DNA from: Paracoccus aminophilus JCM 7686
GTDB taxonomy: Bacteria > Pseudomonadota > Alphaproteobacteria > Rhodobacterales > Rhodobacteraceae
DNA: 64,000 nt
NCBI RefSeq assembly: GCF_000444995.1
Contig: NC_022041.1
Span: forward strand, 346,001 to 410,000
Direction: 5' to 3'
Every line of letters begins with the position of its first letter. Within the stretch, counting starts at the first letter, position 1. Made by a program: the position numbers and the translations under genes. The notes beneath the pieces are model-generated. The model made no database searches. It was given only the letters and a program-made list of their open reading frames with translations, and was not told where the DNA came from. Shown piece by piece: positions 43,323 to 52,422 of this stretch.

Positions 43323-44702
43323 TCAGGCGATGAAGCGCTCGAAGGGGTTGATGACGACATCCAGATCGCCCCGCGCCACCGGATTTCCGGCAAAGTCGGT
43401 GTAATACGTCTCGGTATCGCCTTGGAATTGGCTGACCTCGAGACCAAAGCGCAGGCCGGTCGCCCCTTCCAGACGCAGCACGGTTTCCCCGCCCAGCCGG
43501 ATCTCGGTCGTGCCGTCCTGCTCGACGATGCCGAGATGGGCGAGGTCATTGGTGCCCGGCCCGGTGGTCGCGCCCAGATCCTCGGGACGGCAGTTGATGC
43601 GCAGCCAATCTTCGCCCGCAGTGAAGTCGGTCACGATGCTGGTGTGGCCCGCCTGCACGAAACCGTCGAGCGTATCCGCCCCCGCGCCGCCCGTGACCGT
43701 ATCGGCCAGATCGAAGCGGATCAGATCATTGCCATCGCCGCCATCGAGGCGGTCATTGGTCGAGCCGATATGCCATTCAAAGCGATCCTGCGCGGTCATT
43801 GCCACATCCGCGACCGAGAAATTCCCGATCAGCGTGTCATTCCCAGCCCCGCCCAACAGGGTCGAGCCCTCTTCGCTATCGGTCCGATACAGGTTGGTGC
43901 GCAGATAATCATTGCCTGCGCCGCCATCCGCCCGCGTGCCGGGATCAACATAAAGCCGGTCCGCCCCGGCATTGCCGCGAAAATCCATGCCCGTGCCGAG
44001 ATGGAAGGTGTTGCCGTCGTCGTCGTCGCCCCGGCCGAACAACCGGTCGTCGCGGTCGAGATGGATCATGCTATCGGTCACGCCATGCAGGACTATCCGA
44101 TCCGCGCCCGCGCCGCCATCGACGTCGTAGTGCTGCCCGCTCAGATGGATGACGTCATCGCCATCGCCGCCCAGAAGATAGCCGCCATTGCCTTCGGCGC
44201 GCAGCGTGTCATCGCCCGCACCACCGCGCAGGACGGCGTCGCGCGGCCATGGATGCTGCGGCGCGCCGTCGGGATGCAGGATCAGCAGGTCATTGCCCTC
44301 ATCGCCGCCAAGATCGAGGCCCTCGCCGTGACCGATCAACGTGTCATTGCCCGTACCGCCACGCCCGACGAAAAGACCATCGACTCCGCCCGGCGGATAG
44401 GGCCCGTACTCGGTGTTCCACGATCCACCTTGGTCATGGGATGGGCTCCAAAAATAGCCGCCGTCGCCGGTGAAAACCGTCGCGTGATCTTCGACGCCGG
44501 TCAGCTCGATCCGGTCATCGCCGCCCAACCCATCGACATAGCCCGAGCTGCCTTCGGGGTTGGTCAGCTGGTCATCGCCCTCGGTCGGCGCACTCGGTTC
44601 CGGCTCGGGCGTCGCGGGCGTGTCGTCATCGTCGCCTTGAAAGACAGAGGCGAGCGCGGCGGCGCCAAGCGGTATCAGAAAAAGCAGGAGAAATCCGTTC
44701 AT
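43323..44702 (-). CDS. RTX-repeat calcium-binding protein with N-terminal membrane segment
   Basis: A 459-residue protein with several degenerate nonapeptide RTX units (GGTGNDTLIGHGEG, RGGAGDDTLRAEG, GGDGDDVIHLSG, GGAGNDTLIGN, DGGDGNDLIRFDL, GGAGADTLDGF) that bind calcium and form beta-rolls. It starts with a hydrophobic helix (MNGFLLLFLIPLGAAALASV), unusual for RTX proteins, which normally use a C-terminal type I secretion signal. It may therefore be exported by Sec or stay anchored. GAGG lies 6 nt before ATG 44702. No type I secretion genes adjoin. Confidence 0.88.
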   Translation of the reverse strand: MNGFLLLFLIPLGAAALASVFQGDDDDTPATPEPEPSAPTEGDDQLTNPEGSSGYVDGLGGDDRIELTGVEDHATVFTGDGGYFWSPSHDQGGSWNTEYGPYPPGGVDGLFVGRGGTGNDTLIGHGEGLDLGGDEGNDLLILHPDGAPQHPWPRDAVLRGGAGDDTLRAEGNGGYLLGGDGDDVIHLSGQHYDVDGGAGADRIVLHGVTDSMIHLDRDDRLFGRGDDDDGNTFHLGTGMDFRGNAGADRLYVDPGTRADGGAGNDYLRTNLYRTDSEEGSTLLGGAGNDTLIGNFSVADVAMTAQDRFEWHIGSTNDRLDGGDGNDLIRFDLADTVTGGAGADTLDGFVQAGHTSIVTDFTAGEDWLRINCRPEDLGATTGPGTNDLAHLGIVEQDGTTEIRLGGETVLRLEGATGLRFGLEVSQFQGDTETYYTDFAGNPVARGDLDVVINPFERFIA

Positions 44703-44817
44703 TAGAGCCTCGGGCTGGCAGGTGGTGGGGTCGGTTCGCCGCGACGATGTCACGCTTTCGTGAGCCGCACAAAGGGTTCCGCTTCCCGCCGCGCCTGTCC
44801 TTTGCGATAAGGCCCTC

Positions 44818-47238
44818 ATGACACAGTCCCTGCCCATCGAAGCCGTGATCCCCGACCTCTGCGCCGCTCTGGCCCAGCATGGCCGCGCCGTGCTGGTCGC
44901 GCCGCCCGGCGCGGGCAAGACGACGCGCGTGCCTCTGGCGCTGATGGCGCAGATCACGGGCAAGATCCTGATGCTCGAACCCCGCCGCCTTGCCGCCCGC
45001 GCCGCCGCCGAGCGGCTGGCCGAGCAATTGGGCGAGGCGCTTGGCCAAAGCGTCGGCTACCGCATTCGCGGCGAAAGCGTGGCGGGCGCGCGGATCGAGG
45101 TCGTGACCGAGGGCATTCTGACCCGGATGATCCAATCGGACGCGAGCCTCGACGGCATCGGCTGCGTGATCTTCGACGAATTCCACGAGCGCAGCCTCAA
45201 CGCCGATCTGGGCCTTGCGCTGGCCTGGGAGGCGCGCGGCGCGCTGCGCCCGGATCTGGCGCTTCTGGTCATGTCGGCGACGCTTGATGCCGAGCCGGTG
45301 GCCGCTTTGCTTGACGACGCGCCGGTGATCCGCTCGGAAGGGCGCGCCTTCCCGGTCGAGACCCGCTGGCTGGCCCGCCCGCTGCCTGCAGGGGCGCGGA
45401 TCGTGCCCGAGGCCGCGCGCCTGATCCGCGAGGCCGAGCTTGAGACCCGCGCCGATCCCGGCGGCACGATTCTGGCCTTTCTGCCGGGCGAGGGCGAGAT
45501 CCACCGCGTTGCCGCCGCGCTAAGCGATCTGCCTGCCGAGATCCTGCCGTTGTTCGGCGCGATGGAGTTCAAGGCGCAACGCGCGGCCATGGCGCCGCCG
45601 GGGGCCAAGCGGCGCATCGTGCTCGCGACCTCGATCGCGGAAACCTCGCTGACGCTGCCGGGCGTCAAGGTCGTCGTGGATGCGGGCCGGGCGCGGCGCG
45701 CGCGCTTTGATCCCGGTTCGGGCATGTCGCGGCTGGTGACCGAACGCGTCAGCCGCGCCGAGGCCGAGCAGCGGCGCGGCCGCGCGGGTCGGGTCGCGCC
45801 GGGGATCTGCTATCGTCTCTGGGCCCGCGCCGAAGAGGGCGCGCTGCCCGCTTTCGCCCCGCCCGAAATCGCGGTGGCCGATCTGGCCGGGTTGGCGCTG
45901 GAGCTCGCCGCCTGGGGCTCGGACGGCAGCGATCTCGCTTTCCTGACCCCGCCGCCCGAAGGCGCCTTGGCCGAGGCGCGCGCGCTGTTGCAAGGCCTCG
46001 GCGCGCTGGATGCGGGGCTGCGCATTACCGCGCATGGCAAGGCCTTGGCGGCGCTACCGCTGCATCCACGCCTAGGCCATATGCTCTTGCGCGCAGGCAA
46101 GGGGGCCGCCGATCTCGCGGCGCTGCTGGCGGAACGCGATCCGTTGAAAGGCGCGCCCTCGGATCTCAGCCTGCGCCTTGCCGCGATCCGCGATCCCTCG
46201 GGCTACGGTGCGCGCCACCCCCATGAGGTCAACCGCGCCACGATCCAGCGCATCCGCGACGAGGCCAAGCGCCTGCGCAGCCTCGCGCCAGAGCGTGCCG
46301 CGCTGCCCCCCGGCGCGATGGCGGCTTTGGCTTATCCCGACCGCATCGGCCTGCGCCGCAAGGGCGACGAGCCGCGCTATGTCCTCTCGGGCGGCAAGGG
46401 CGCCTTTCTCGATCCCGGCGACGGGCTGGCGCGCGCGCGGCTGATCATCGCCACTGATCTCGACGGAGACCAACGCGAGGCCCGCATCCGCATGGCCGTG
46501 GCTCTCGACGAGGCCGATCTGCGCGCGCTCTTCGCCGATCAGATCGCGCTGGTCGAAAGCGTGGAATGGTCGAAACGCGAGGGCCGGGTGCTGGCGCGGC
46601 TTCAGGAACGTCTGGGCGCGCTGGTGCTGACCGACCGCGCGCTTGAAACGCCAAGCCCCGAGGCTTTGGCCCGCGCCGCTTTCGACGGGCTGCGCCAGAC
46701 CGGCCTGAGCTGGAGCCCGGCCGCCGCCCGTCTGCGCGCCCGCATCGCCTTGATGCCGGAACTCGGCGCGGTTGACGACGAGAGCCTGCTCGCCGATCCC
46801 GACTGGCTGCTGCCCTATCTGGGGAAGGCGCGGACCCAAAGCGATCTGCGCAGCCTCGATTTGCTGGAAGCGCTGAAGGCGCGGATTGGCTGGGACGGTC
46901 AGCGTCGGCTGGATGAGGCCACGCCCGCCCATTTCACGACCCCGCTTGGGCGCAAGGTGCCGGTCGATTACGACCATGAAACCCCGAGCATCGAGCTGCG
47001 CCTGCAAGAGCTCTTCGGTCTGGCCCGCCATCCGATGATCGGCAATCGCCCGCTACGGATCACCATGCTCTCGCCCGGAGGCAAGCCCATCGCGGTGACG
47101 ACCGATCTGCCGGGCTTTTGGAAGGGCGGTTACGCCGATGTCCGCCGCGATATGCGTGGGCGCTACCCGCGCCATCCCTGGCCCGAGGACCCGCTCGAGG
47201 CCGATCCGACGGTCAGGGCCAAGCCGCGCGGGACATAA
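44818..47238 (+). CDS. hrpB: ATP-dependent helicase HrpB
   Basis: A DEAH-box RNA-helicase-like protein of 806 residues. The helicase core has the Walker A motif PPGAGKTTRVPLAL, motif Ia LEPRRLAARAAAERLA, the DEFHERSL (DEAH-type) box, VMSATLDAEPVA, TSIAETSLTLPGVKVVVDAGRAR-type sequence and the QRRGRAGR motif VI. A HrpB-specific C-terminal domain ends with GKPIAVTTDLPGFWKGGYADVRRDMRGRYPRHPWPEDP. AAGG precedes the ATG. The role in most bacteria is undefined. It is divergent from the RTX gene. Confidence 0.96.
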   Translation: MTQSLPIEAVIPDLCAALAQHGRAVLVAPPGAGKTTRVPLALMAQITGKILMLEPRRLAARAAAERLAEQLGEALGQSVGYRIRGESVAGARIEVVTEGILTRMIQSDASLDGIGCVIFDEFHERSLNADLGLALAWEARGALRPDLALLVMSATLDAEPVAALLDDAPVIRSEGRAFPVETRWLARPLPAGARIVPEAARLIREAELETRADPGGTILAFLPGEGEIHRVAAALSDLPAEILPLFGAMEFKAQRAAMAPPGAKRRIVLATSIAETSLTLPGVKVVVDAGRARRARFDPGSGMSRLVTERVSRAEAEQRRGRAGRVAPGICYRLWARAEEGALPAFAPPEIAVADLAGLALELAAWGSDGSDLAFLTPPPEGALAEARALLQGLGALDAGLRITAHGKALAALPLHPRLGHMLLRAGKGAADLAALLAERDPLKGAPSDLSLRLAAIRDPSGYGARHPHEVNRATIQRIRDEAKRLRSLAPERAALPPGAMAALAYPDRIGLRRKGDEPRYVLSGGKGAFLDPGDGLARARLIIATDLDGDQREARIRMAVALDEADLRALFADQIALVESVEWSKREGRVLARLQERLGALVLTDRALETPSPEALARAAFDGLRQTGLSWSPAAARLRARIALMPELGAVDDESLLADPDWLLPYLGKARTQSDLRSLDLLEALKARIGWDGQRRLDEATPAHFTTPLGRKVPVDYDHETPSIELRLQELFGLARHPMIGNRPLRITMLSPGGKPIAVTTDLPGFWKGGYADVRRDMRGRYPRHPWPEDPLEADPTVRAKPRGT

Positions 47239-47277
47239 ACCCCGCGCGGGCGTTCAGGCTCAGGTACAACCTCAGGC

Positions 47278-47829
47278 TCAGGCAGTCTTGAACTTGCGCA
47301 CGCGGAACGACAGCACGATCATCGTGATCCCGGCCAGCAAGGCGAAAATCCCGAAAAGCCAGGTCAGGCTGAGAATGCCGCTGACCGGCATGGCAAAGAG
47401 CAAGACCCCCCAGATCACCATCAGAATGCCGCTCAGACCCAGAGCCCATTCGCCCTCGATCTCGTGTCGCAGCTTGATGGCCGCGATCAGGCGCAGGATG
47501 CCGACAACCACTGCCCAGGCGCCGATCCAGAACAGAATGGCCAGCGCCGTCGCGATCGGCCAGAAGATCGCCATCAGACCGATGATGATCGAGAGCGCCC
47601 CATCAATCAGCCAGCTCCACCAGCGGTCATCGCTGCCCTTGCGGCGAAAGCCGACGATGATCGCCATGACCCCGTCGACCAGGGCGTAAATCCCGAAGGT
47701 CAGCAGCAGGACATAGGCGGTCAGACCGGGGTAAAACAGCGCGATCAGGCCGAAGATGACGGCGGCAATGCCGCGGATCAGCAACACCCACCAGTAATCG
47801 GCAAAGGCGCGCAATGCTTGATTTTCCAT
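47278..47829 (-). CDS. HdeD family membrane protein (DUF308)
   Basis: A 183-residue inner-membrane protein with six helices, beginning WWVLLIRGIAAVIFGLIALFYPG and repeating the same helix-pair pattern three times (WLIDGALSIIIGLMAIFWP, LGLSGILMVIWGVLLFAMP). This internal repeat is the mark of the HdeD/DUF308 family, known from acid-stress genes of E. coli, though most members have no assigned role. It follows fmt on the same strand after 66 nt and is convergent with hrpB. Confidence 0.92.
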   Translation of the reverse strand: MENQALRAFADYWWVLLIRGIAAVIFGLIALFYPGLTAYVLLLTFGIYALVDGVMAIIVGFRRKGSDDRWWSWLIDGALSIIIGLMAIFWPIATALAILFWIGAWAVVVGILRLIAAIKLRHEIEGEWALGLSGILMVIWGVLLFAMPVSGILSLTWLFGIFALLAGITMIVLSFRVRKFKTA

Positions 47830-47895
47830 GGAAAAGACCTTTCGACAGCGAAATATCTCGGGTCAAGCGCAGGACGCGCGGAATGGTTCCCGATC

Positions 47896-48813
47896 TCAGC
47901 CGAGCCGTTCGGGCAAATCCAGACCGCGCAGGATTTCTGCAACACCCATCGGCTTCTTGCCCTCGCGCTGCGCCTGAAGGATCTCGACCGCGCCCGAGCC
48001 GCAGGCGATGGTGAACCCGTCCAGAACCGTGCCCGGCGCGCCCAGAACCGCGTCCGAACCCTCCGCCAACCGCGAGCGCAAAAGCTTCACCCGCTCGCCC
48101 GCAATCAACGTCCAGGCCCCGGGGAAGGGCGAGAGGCCACGGATCTGGCGATCGACCTCCTGCGCCGAGCGGCTCCAATCAATCGCAGCCTCGGCCTTGT
48201 CGATTTTGGCGGCATAGGTCACGCCCGCCTCGGCCTGCGCCACCGCCTGCCAGCGCTCGCCAGACGCCAGCCGGCCCAGCACATCGCCAATCAACGCCGC
48301 GCCCAGATCCGACAGCCGGTCATGCAGATCCGCCGTGGTCTCTTCGGCACCAATCGCCACCCGCGCCTCGGCCAGCACCGGCCCGGTATCGAGCCCCGCC
48401 TCCATTTGCATGATCGCAACCCCGGTCTCGGCATCGCCAGAGAGGATCGCGCGATGGATCGGCGCTGCCCCGCGCCAACGCGGCAAAAGCGAGGCATGGA
48501 TGTTCAGGCAACCAAGCTTCGGCGCATCCAAAATCACCTGCGGCAGGATCAGCCCATAAGCCACGACCACCGCAATATTCGCCTGAAACGCCGCGAAATC
48601 GGCCTGATCTTCGGGTGATTTCAACCTTTCGGGATGCATGACCCGCAGCCCGAGCTCTTCCGCCGCCCGCTGAATCGCAGAGGGGCGCGGCTTCTGCCCG
48701 CGCCCGGCAGCGCGCGGCGGCTGGCTATAGACCGCGACGACCTCATGTTCGGCGGCAATGGCACGCAGCGCCGGGACCGAGAAATCCGGCGTTCCCATGA
48801 AAATCACGCGCAT
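47896..48813 (-). CDS. fmt: Methionyl-tRNA formyltransferase
   Basis: Fmt (305 aa) formylates initiator methionyl-tRNA with 10-formyltetrahydrofolate. [56 protein letters not shown] (with the catalytic Asn-His) and DTGPVL are standard, followed by the C-terminal tRNA-binding beta-barrel. ATG 48813 is chosen over GTG-region extensions. It lies downstream of three deformylase-family genes on the same strand, the common def-fmt arrangement: formyl group added, then removed. Confidence 0.97.
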   Translation of the reverse strand: MRVIFMGTPDFSVPALRAIAAEHEVVAVYSQPPRAAGRGQKPRPSAIQRAAEELGLRVMHPERLKSPEDQADFAAFQANIAVVVAYGLILPQVILDAPKLGCLNIHASLLPRWRGAAPIHRAILSGDAETGVAIMQMEAGLDTGPVLAEARVAIGAEETTADLHDRLSDLGAALIGDVLGRLASGERWQAVAQAEAGVTYAAKIDKAEAAIDWSRSAQEVDRQIRGLSPFPGAWTLIAGERVKLLRSRLAEGSDAVLGAPGTVLDGFTIACGSGAVEILQAQREGKKPMGVAEILRGLDLPERLG

Positions 48814-48831
48814 CCTGACCCCTTCGCCCTG

Positions 48832-48843
48832 ATCCAAATACCT
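48832..48843 (-). repeat. Dispersed GTATTTGGA element, minus orientation
   Basis: Read on the minus strand the sequence is TAGGTATTTGGATCAGGG, sharing GGTATTTGGAT with 24901-24911. It lies in the 81-bp gap between the def-like gene and fmt. Confidence 0.5.
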
Positions 48844-48894
48844 AACTGCCGACAGCGCGCCCGGACGCGGCCGCGCATGTCTCTCGCCGATCCG

Positions 48895-49395
48895 TCAGCG
48901 TTTCGCGAGCTTCGCCGATTTCGCGACCAGCATCTTGCGCCGCAAGGGCGAGAGATGATCGACATAAAGCTTGCCGTTCAGATGGTCGATCTGATGCTGA
49001 ACCGAGGTCGCCCAAAGCCCGACGAAATCGCGCTCTTCGATCTCGCCCGTCTCGTTGAGGAAGCGCACCGTTACCGCGCGCGGACGCTCGATCCGGGCAA
49101 AGACGCCGGGCAGGTTCGGGCTCGCCTCGTCATGGGCGCGCAGCTGCACGCTGGCGTGGAGCACCTCGGGATTTGCCATTTTCACGGCTTGTCCGCGCTT
49201 CTCGGAGGCATCGACCACCGCGAGGCGTATCGCGATTCCGATCTGCGGCGCGGCAAGGCCGACGCCCGGCATGGCATCCATCGTATCGACCATATCGTCC
49301 CAGATCATGCGGATGGTCTCGGTCACGGCCTCGACCGGCTCGGCGGGTTTGTGCAGACGCGGGTCGGTATAGGGGATGAAGGCGCGGGTGGTCAT
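48895..49395 (-). CDS. Degenerate peptide deformylase-like protein
   Basis: A 166-residue protein with the deformylase fold signature GVGLAAPQIG at about residue 44, but the other two catalytic motifs are altered. Where active enzymes have EGCLS, this has SPNLPGV with no metal-binding cysteine, and the HExxH metal site reads HQIDH, with Gln replacing the catalytic Glu. It is the third of three adjacent paralogues (4-nt overlap with the second) and probably cannot deformylate peptides by the known mechanism. A binding or regulatory role is possible. The metal-site histidines remain. Confidence 0.88.
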   Translation of the reverse strand: MTTRAFIPYTDPRLHKPAEPVEAVTETIRMIWDDMVDTMDAMPGVGLAAPQIGIAIRLAVVDASEKRGQAVKMANPEVLHASVQLRAHDEASPNLPGVFARIERPRAVTVRFLNETGEIEERDFVGLWATSVQHQIDHLNGKLYVDHLSPLRRKMLVAKSAKLAKR

Positions 49396-49943
49396 GAGCC
49401 TCTAGTCGCTGAAGGGTCTTCAAGGAAATCGACGATCAGCCGCCCGTCGAGATGGTCGGCCTCGTGCTGGATGATGCGCGCCTCGATGCCTGCGAAATCG
49501 CGGCTCTCGCGCCGCCCGTCCAGATCGGTTGCGGTGACGCTAAGCCGCTCGGGACGCAGGACGACAACGGGCAGGTCGGGGATCGAGAGGCAGCCTTCGG
49601 TCATCTCGACCTCAAGCCCGCTCAGGAAGGTGATTTCGGGGTCGATCAGGACGCGCGGGGCTGAGGTTCCGGTCTTCCAGTCGTGATCCATCACGAAAAG
49701 CCGCAGACCGACGCCGATCTGGGGCGCGGCCAGACCGCGACCCTCGGCGTGATACATCGTGGCCAGCATATCGGCGACCAGTTGGCGCAGCGCGCCGGGC
49801 TCCATCGCGCCGACCGGAGCCGCGATTTGCCGCAAGACCGGATGGGGATGGATCAGGATCTCGCGCAACTGGCCGGTTTCGGCTAGCCCGCTCAAATCCG
49901 TCGTATCCAGATCCGTGGGGGCGCGCCCGGCAGCTTCAACCAC
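49392..49943 (-). CDS. def: Peptide deformylase, second paralogue
   Basis: A deformylase of about 183 residues with all three motifs: GRGLAAPQIGVG, EGCLSIPDLP with the metal cysteine, and QHEADHLDG with the HExxH metal site and catalytic Glu. It should remove N-formyl groups from nascent proteins. The GTG start at 49943 overlaps the stop of the upstream def by 8 nt; the first ~25 residues (VEAAGRAPTDLDTTDLSG) are not conserved, so a later start is possible. The stop overlaps the start of the degenerate paralogue. Confidence 0.92.
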   Translation of the reverse strand: MVEAAGRAPTDLDTTDLSGLAETGQLREILIHPHPVLRQIAAPVGAMEPGALRQLVADMLATMYHAEGRGLAAPQIGVGLRLFVMDHDWKTGTSAPRVLIDPEITFLSGLEVEMTEGCLSIPDLPVVVLRPERLSVTATDLDGRRESRDFAGIEARIIQHEADHLDGRLIVDFLEDPSATRGS

Positions 49944-50457
49944 GGGCGGTCTCGCGCTTCAGCTTGACCATCTTGCGGGTGATCATCTGACGCTTCATCG
50001 CGCTGAGATAGTCGATGAAGAGCTTGCCGTCCAAATGGTCGATCTCGTGCTGGGCGCAGGTCGCCCAGAGCCCGTCGAACTCACGCTCATGGCTTTTGCC
50101 GTCCAGACCCAGCCAAGCGACGCGGACCTCTGCCGGGCGGGTCACCTCGGCATATTGATCCGGGATCGAGAGGCAGCCCTCTTCGTAGGTGTTCAGCCCT
50201 TCCGAGGTCCAGGTGATCTCGGGGTTGAGCATCACCAAAGGCGCGCGCTCGGCCTCGGGATCCTTGGTGCAATCCATGACATACAGACGCACCAGCGCGC
50301 CCACCTGCGGCGCGGCGAGGCCGACACCGGGGGCGTCATACATGGTGGCCAGCATATCGGCGGCCAGAGTTTCGATCTCGGGCGTGATCTCGGCGACGGG
50401 TTCGCAGATCTTTTTCAGCCGGGGATCGGGGTGGATCAGAATGTTTCTCAGCGTCAT
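49936..50457 (-). CDS. def: Peptide deformylase
   Basis: The canonical deformylase (173 aa), a metallohydrolase that removes the formyl group from new proteins. Motifs are GVGLAAPQVG, EEGCLSIPDQYAEV and QHEIDHLDGKLFIDYLS, all intact, and the N-terminus RNILIHPDPRLKKI is typical. It is the first gene of a def-def-def-like-fmt cluster, with ATG 50457. The upstream region is shared with the divergent patB-type gene (72 bp between starts). Confidence 0.96.
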   Translation of the reverse strand: MTLRNILIHPDPRLKKICEPVAEITPEIETLAADMLATMYDAPGVGLAAPQVGALVRLYVMDCTKDPEAERAPLVMLNPEITWTSEGLNTYEEGCLSIPDQYAEVTRPAEVRVAWLGLDGKSHEREFDGLWATCAQHEIDHLDGKLFIDYLSAMKRQMITRKMVKLKRETARG

Positions 50458-50529
50458 GGTTGTGATCTAGGGCAAGGTTTTGCCCGGCGCAATAACGGGC
50501 TATGGTGCGGCGAGTAACAGGAGACGCAG

Positions 50530-51711
50530 ATGACCGCGCCGAACTTCGACGAACTGATTGACCGCACCGGCACCTATAGCTCGAAATGGGACGATATGCC
50601 GACCTATTACGGGGTTTCCCCGCAGGATGGCATCTCGATGTGGGTCGCGGATATGGATTTCCGGCCCCCGGCTTCGGTTCAGCGCGTGGTCGAGCAGACG
50701 GCGGCGCATGGCATCTATGGCTATCCCGGCGCGCATCAGCCCTATCTCGACGCGATTCGCTGGTGGATGAAGACCCGCCACGACTGGGAGATCGAGACCG
50801 ACTGGATCCTGACCGCGCATGGTCTGGTCAATGGCACCGCGCTTTGTCTTCAGGCCTTCACCCAGCCCGGTGATGGCGTGATCCTGATGACCCCGGTCTA
50901 TCACGCGTTTGCCCGCATCATCAAAACCCTTGGCCGCGAGCTGGTCGAGCTGCCCCTGGCCGAGCGTGCCGGGGAATATCACCTCGACTGGAAGGCGTGG
51001 GAAGCGCAGCTCACGGGGCGCGAAAAAGTGCTGATCCTGTGCTCGCCGCATAACCCCGGCGGCCGGGTCTGGAGCCAGCATGAGCTGACCGAGATCGCCG
51101 CATTCTGCAAGGCGCGCGGCCTGATCCTGATCTCGGACGAGATTCACCACGATCTCGTCTTTGCTGGCCACAAGCATATCCCGATGGCCAATGCCGCCCC
51201 CGAGATCGCGGACCGGCTGGTGACGCTGACAGCGGCGACCAAGACCTTCAATATCGCGGGGGCCCATATCGGCAATATCATCGTGGCCGATCCCAAGCTG
51301 CGCCGCGCGATCGAGACCCAGATCAACGGGCTCGGGATCTCGCCGGGTCTCTTCGGCCTCGACATGGTCGCGGCGGCCTATTCGCCGGAAGGGGCGGCAT
51401 GGGTCGATGCGCTTGTGCCCTATCTCGACGGCAACCGCCGCATCTTCGACGAGGGCATTGCCGCCATTCCGGGGCTGAAGTCGATGCCGCTCGAGGCGAC
51501 CTATCTGGCTTGGGTCGATTTCTCGGGCACCGGCATGGAGGCGCGCGAGTTTATCCGCCGCGTGCAGGACGAGGCCCGGATCGCGGCCAATCACGGCACG
51601 AGCTTCGGGGCCGGGGGCGAGCATTTCCTGCGCTTCAATCTGGCCACCCCACGGGTGCGGGTCGTCGAGGCGGTCAAGCGGCTGCAAGCCGTTTTCGCCG
51701 ATCTGCAGTAA
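50530..51711 (+). CDS. PatB/MalY-type PLP-dependent C-S lyase or aminotransferase
   Basis: A 393-residue PLP enzyme of the MalY/PatB group, which cleaves C-S bonds in cystathionine or related thioethers. Landmarks are MWVADMDFRPPASVQ, HGIYGYPGAHQPY, the SPHNPGGRVWSQHEL cofactor region, ISDEIHHDLVFAGHKH, and the PLP lysine in TAATKTFNIAGAHIGN. GGAGACGCAG precedes the ATG. An L,D-transpeptidase gene follows after 9 nt, so they are likely cotranscribed. The exact substrate cannot be read from sequence. Confidence 0.92.
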   Translation: MTAPNFDELIDRTGTYSSKWDDMPTYYGVSPQDGISMWVADMDFRPPASVQRVVEQTAAHGIYGYPGAHQPYLDAIRWWMKTRHDWEIETDWILTAHGLVNGTALCLQAFTQPGDGVILMTPVYHAFARIIKTLGRELVELPLAERAGEYHLDWKAWEAQLTGREKVLILCSPHNPGGRVWSQHELTEIAAFCKARGLILISDEIHHDLVFAGHKHIPMANAAPEIADRLVTLTAATKTFNIAGAHIGNIIVADPKLRRAIETQINGLGISPGLFGLDMVAAAYSPEGAAWVDALVPYLDGNRRIFDEGIAAIPGLKSMPLEATYLAWVDFSGTGMEAREFIRRVQDEARIAANHGTSFGAGGEHFLRFNLATPRVRVVEAVKRLQAVFADLQ

Positions 51712-51720
51712 CCGGGCGCG

Positions 51721-52422
51721 ATGAAGAAGCTGGCGCGGCTGTTTTCGGCTCTGACCATCGCCCTCCTGCTTTGGGCGGCGTGGTTGGTGCTGAGCCCGCG
51801 CCTGCTTGCGCCAGAGGGGCAGCCGAAGCCGCCGGTCATTTCGATGCCGGATCTGCGGCTGCCTGAGTTTGTTTGGCCTGATGTCACATGGCCCGATTTC
51901 CTGCGCCCCCGCACGGCGACCGGGCCGGATGCGCGCCCGCCGGGTCGACCCGAGCCGGGGCTTCCGGTGCCGCCGGTGGTGGGGGTTCAGCCGCCGCTGA
52001 CCTCGCCGGTCGAGCGCATCCTGATCGAGAAAGCCGCGCGGCGCATGACCGTCTGGCAGGCTGACGGGCCCGAAAAAATCTACCGGATCGCGCTTGGCTT
52101 TGCGCCCGAGGGCGACAAGTCCCGGCAGGGCGACGGCAAGACCCCCGAGGGCGTCTTCAAGGTCGATCGCCGGAATGATGGCAGCGCCTTTCACCTGTCG
52201 CTCGGGATCAACTACCCGCAAAAGCGCCACCGCGAGGCCGCCCGCCGCGCCGGGCTCGATCCCGGCGGCGATATCATGATCCACGGCCAGCCGAACCAGA
52301 TCCCCGATGGCTATAAGGTCAAGGGCGATTGGACGGCGGGTTGCATCGCGGTGACCAATCCCGAGATCGACGAGCTGTTTGCCCATGTGAAGGTCGGAAC
52401 CGAGGTCGAAATCCGCCCCTGA
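51721..52422 (+). CDS. L,D-transpeptidase (YkuD domain)
   Basis: A 233-residue envelope enzyme. It has an N-terminal membrane anchor (LFSALTIALLLWAAWLVLS), a proline-rich linker (residues ~35-95), and a YkuD catalytic domain with PEGVFKVDRRNDGS, MIHGQPNQ and the active-site GDWTAGCIAVTN, where the cysteine is the nucleophile. Such enzymes make 3-3 peptidoglycan cross-links or attach proteins to the wall. It starts 9 nt after the PatB-type gene. No LysM or SPOR domain is visible, so targeting relies on the anchor. Confidence 0.92.
   Translation: MKKLARLFSALTIALLLWAAWLVLSPRLLAPEGQPKPPVISMPDLRLPEFVWPDVTWPDFLRPRTATGPDARPPGRPEPGLPVPPVVGVQPPLTSPVERILIEKAARRMTVWQADGPEKIYRIALGFAPEGDKSRQGDGKTPEGVFKVDRRNDGSAFHLSLGINYPQKRHREAARRAGLDPGGDIMIHGQPNQIPDGYKVKGDWTAGCIAVTNPEIDELFAHVKVGTEVEIRP

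Noticed and set aside
47252..47285. Two copies of CAGGCTCAGG near the end of the HdeD-type gene
   Set aside because: Two short copies around a stop codon are too little evidence for a functional repeat.
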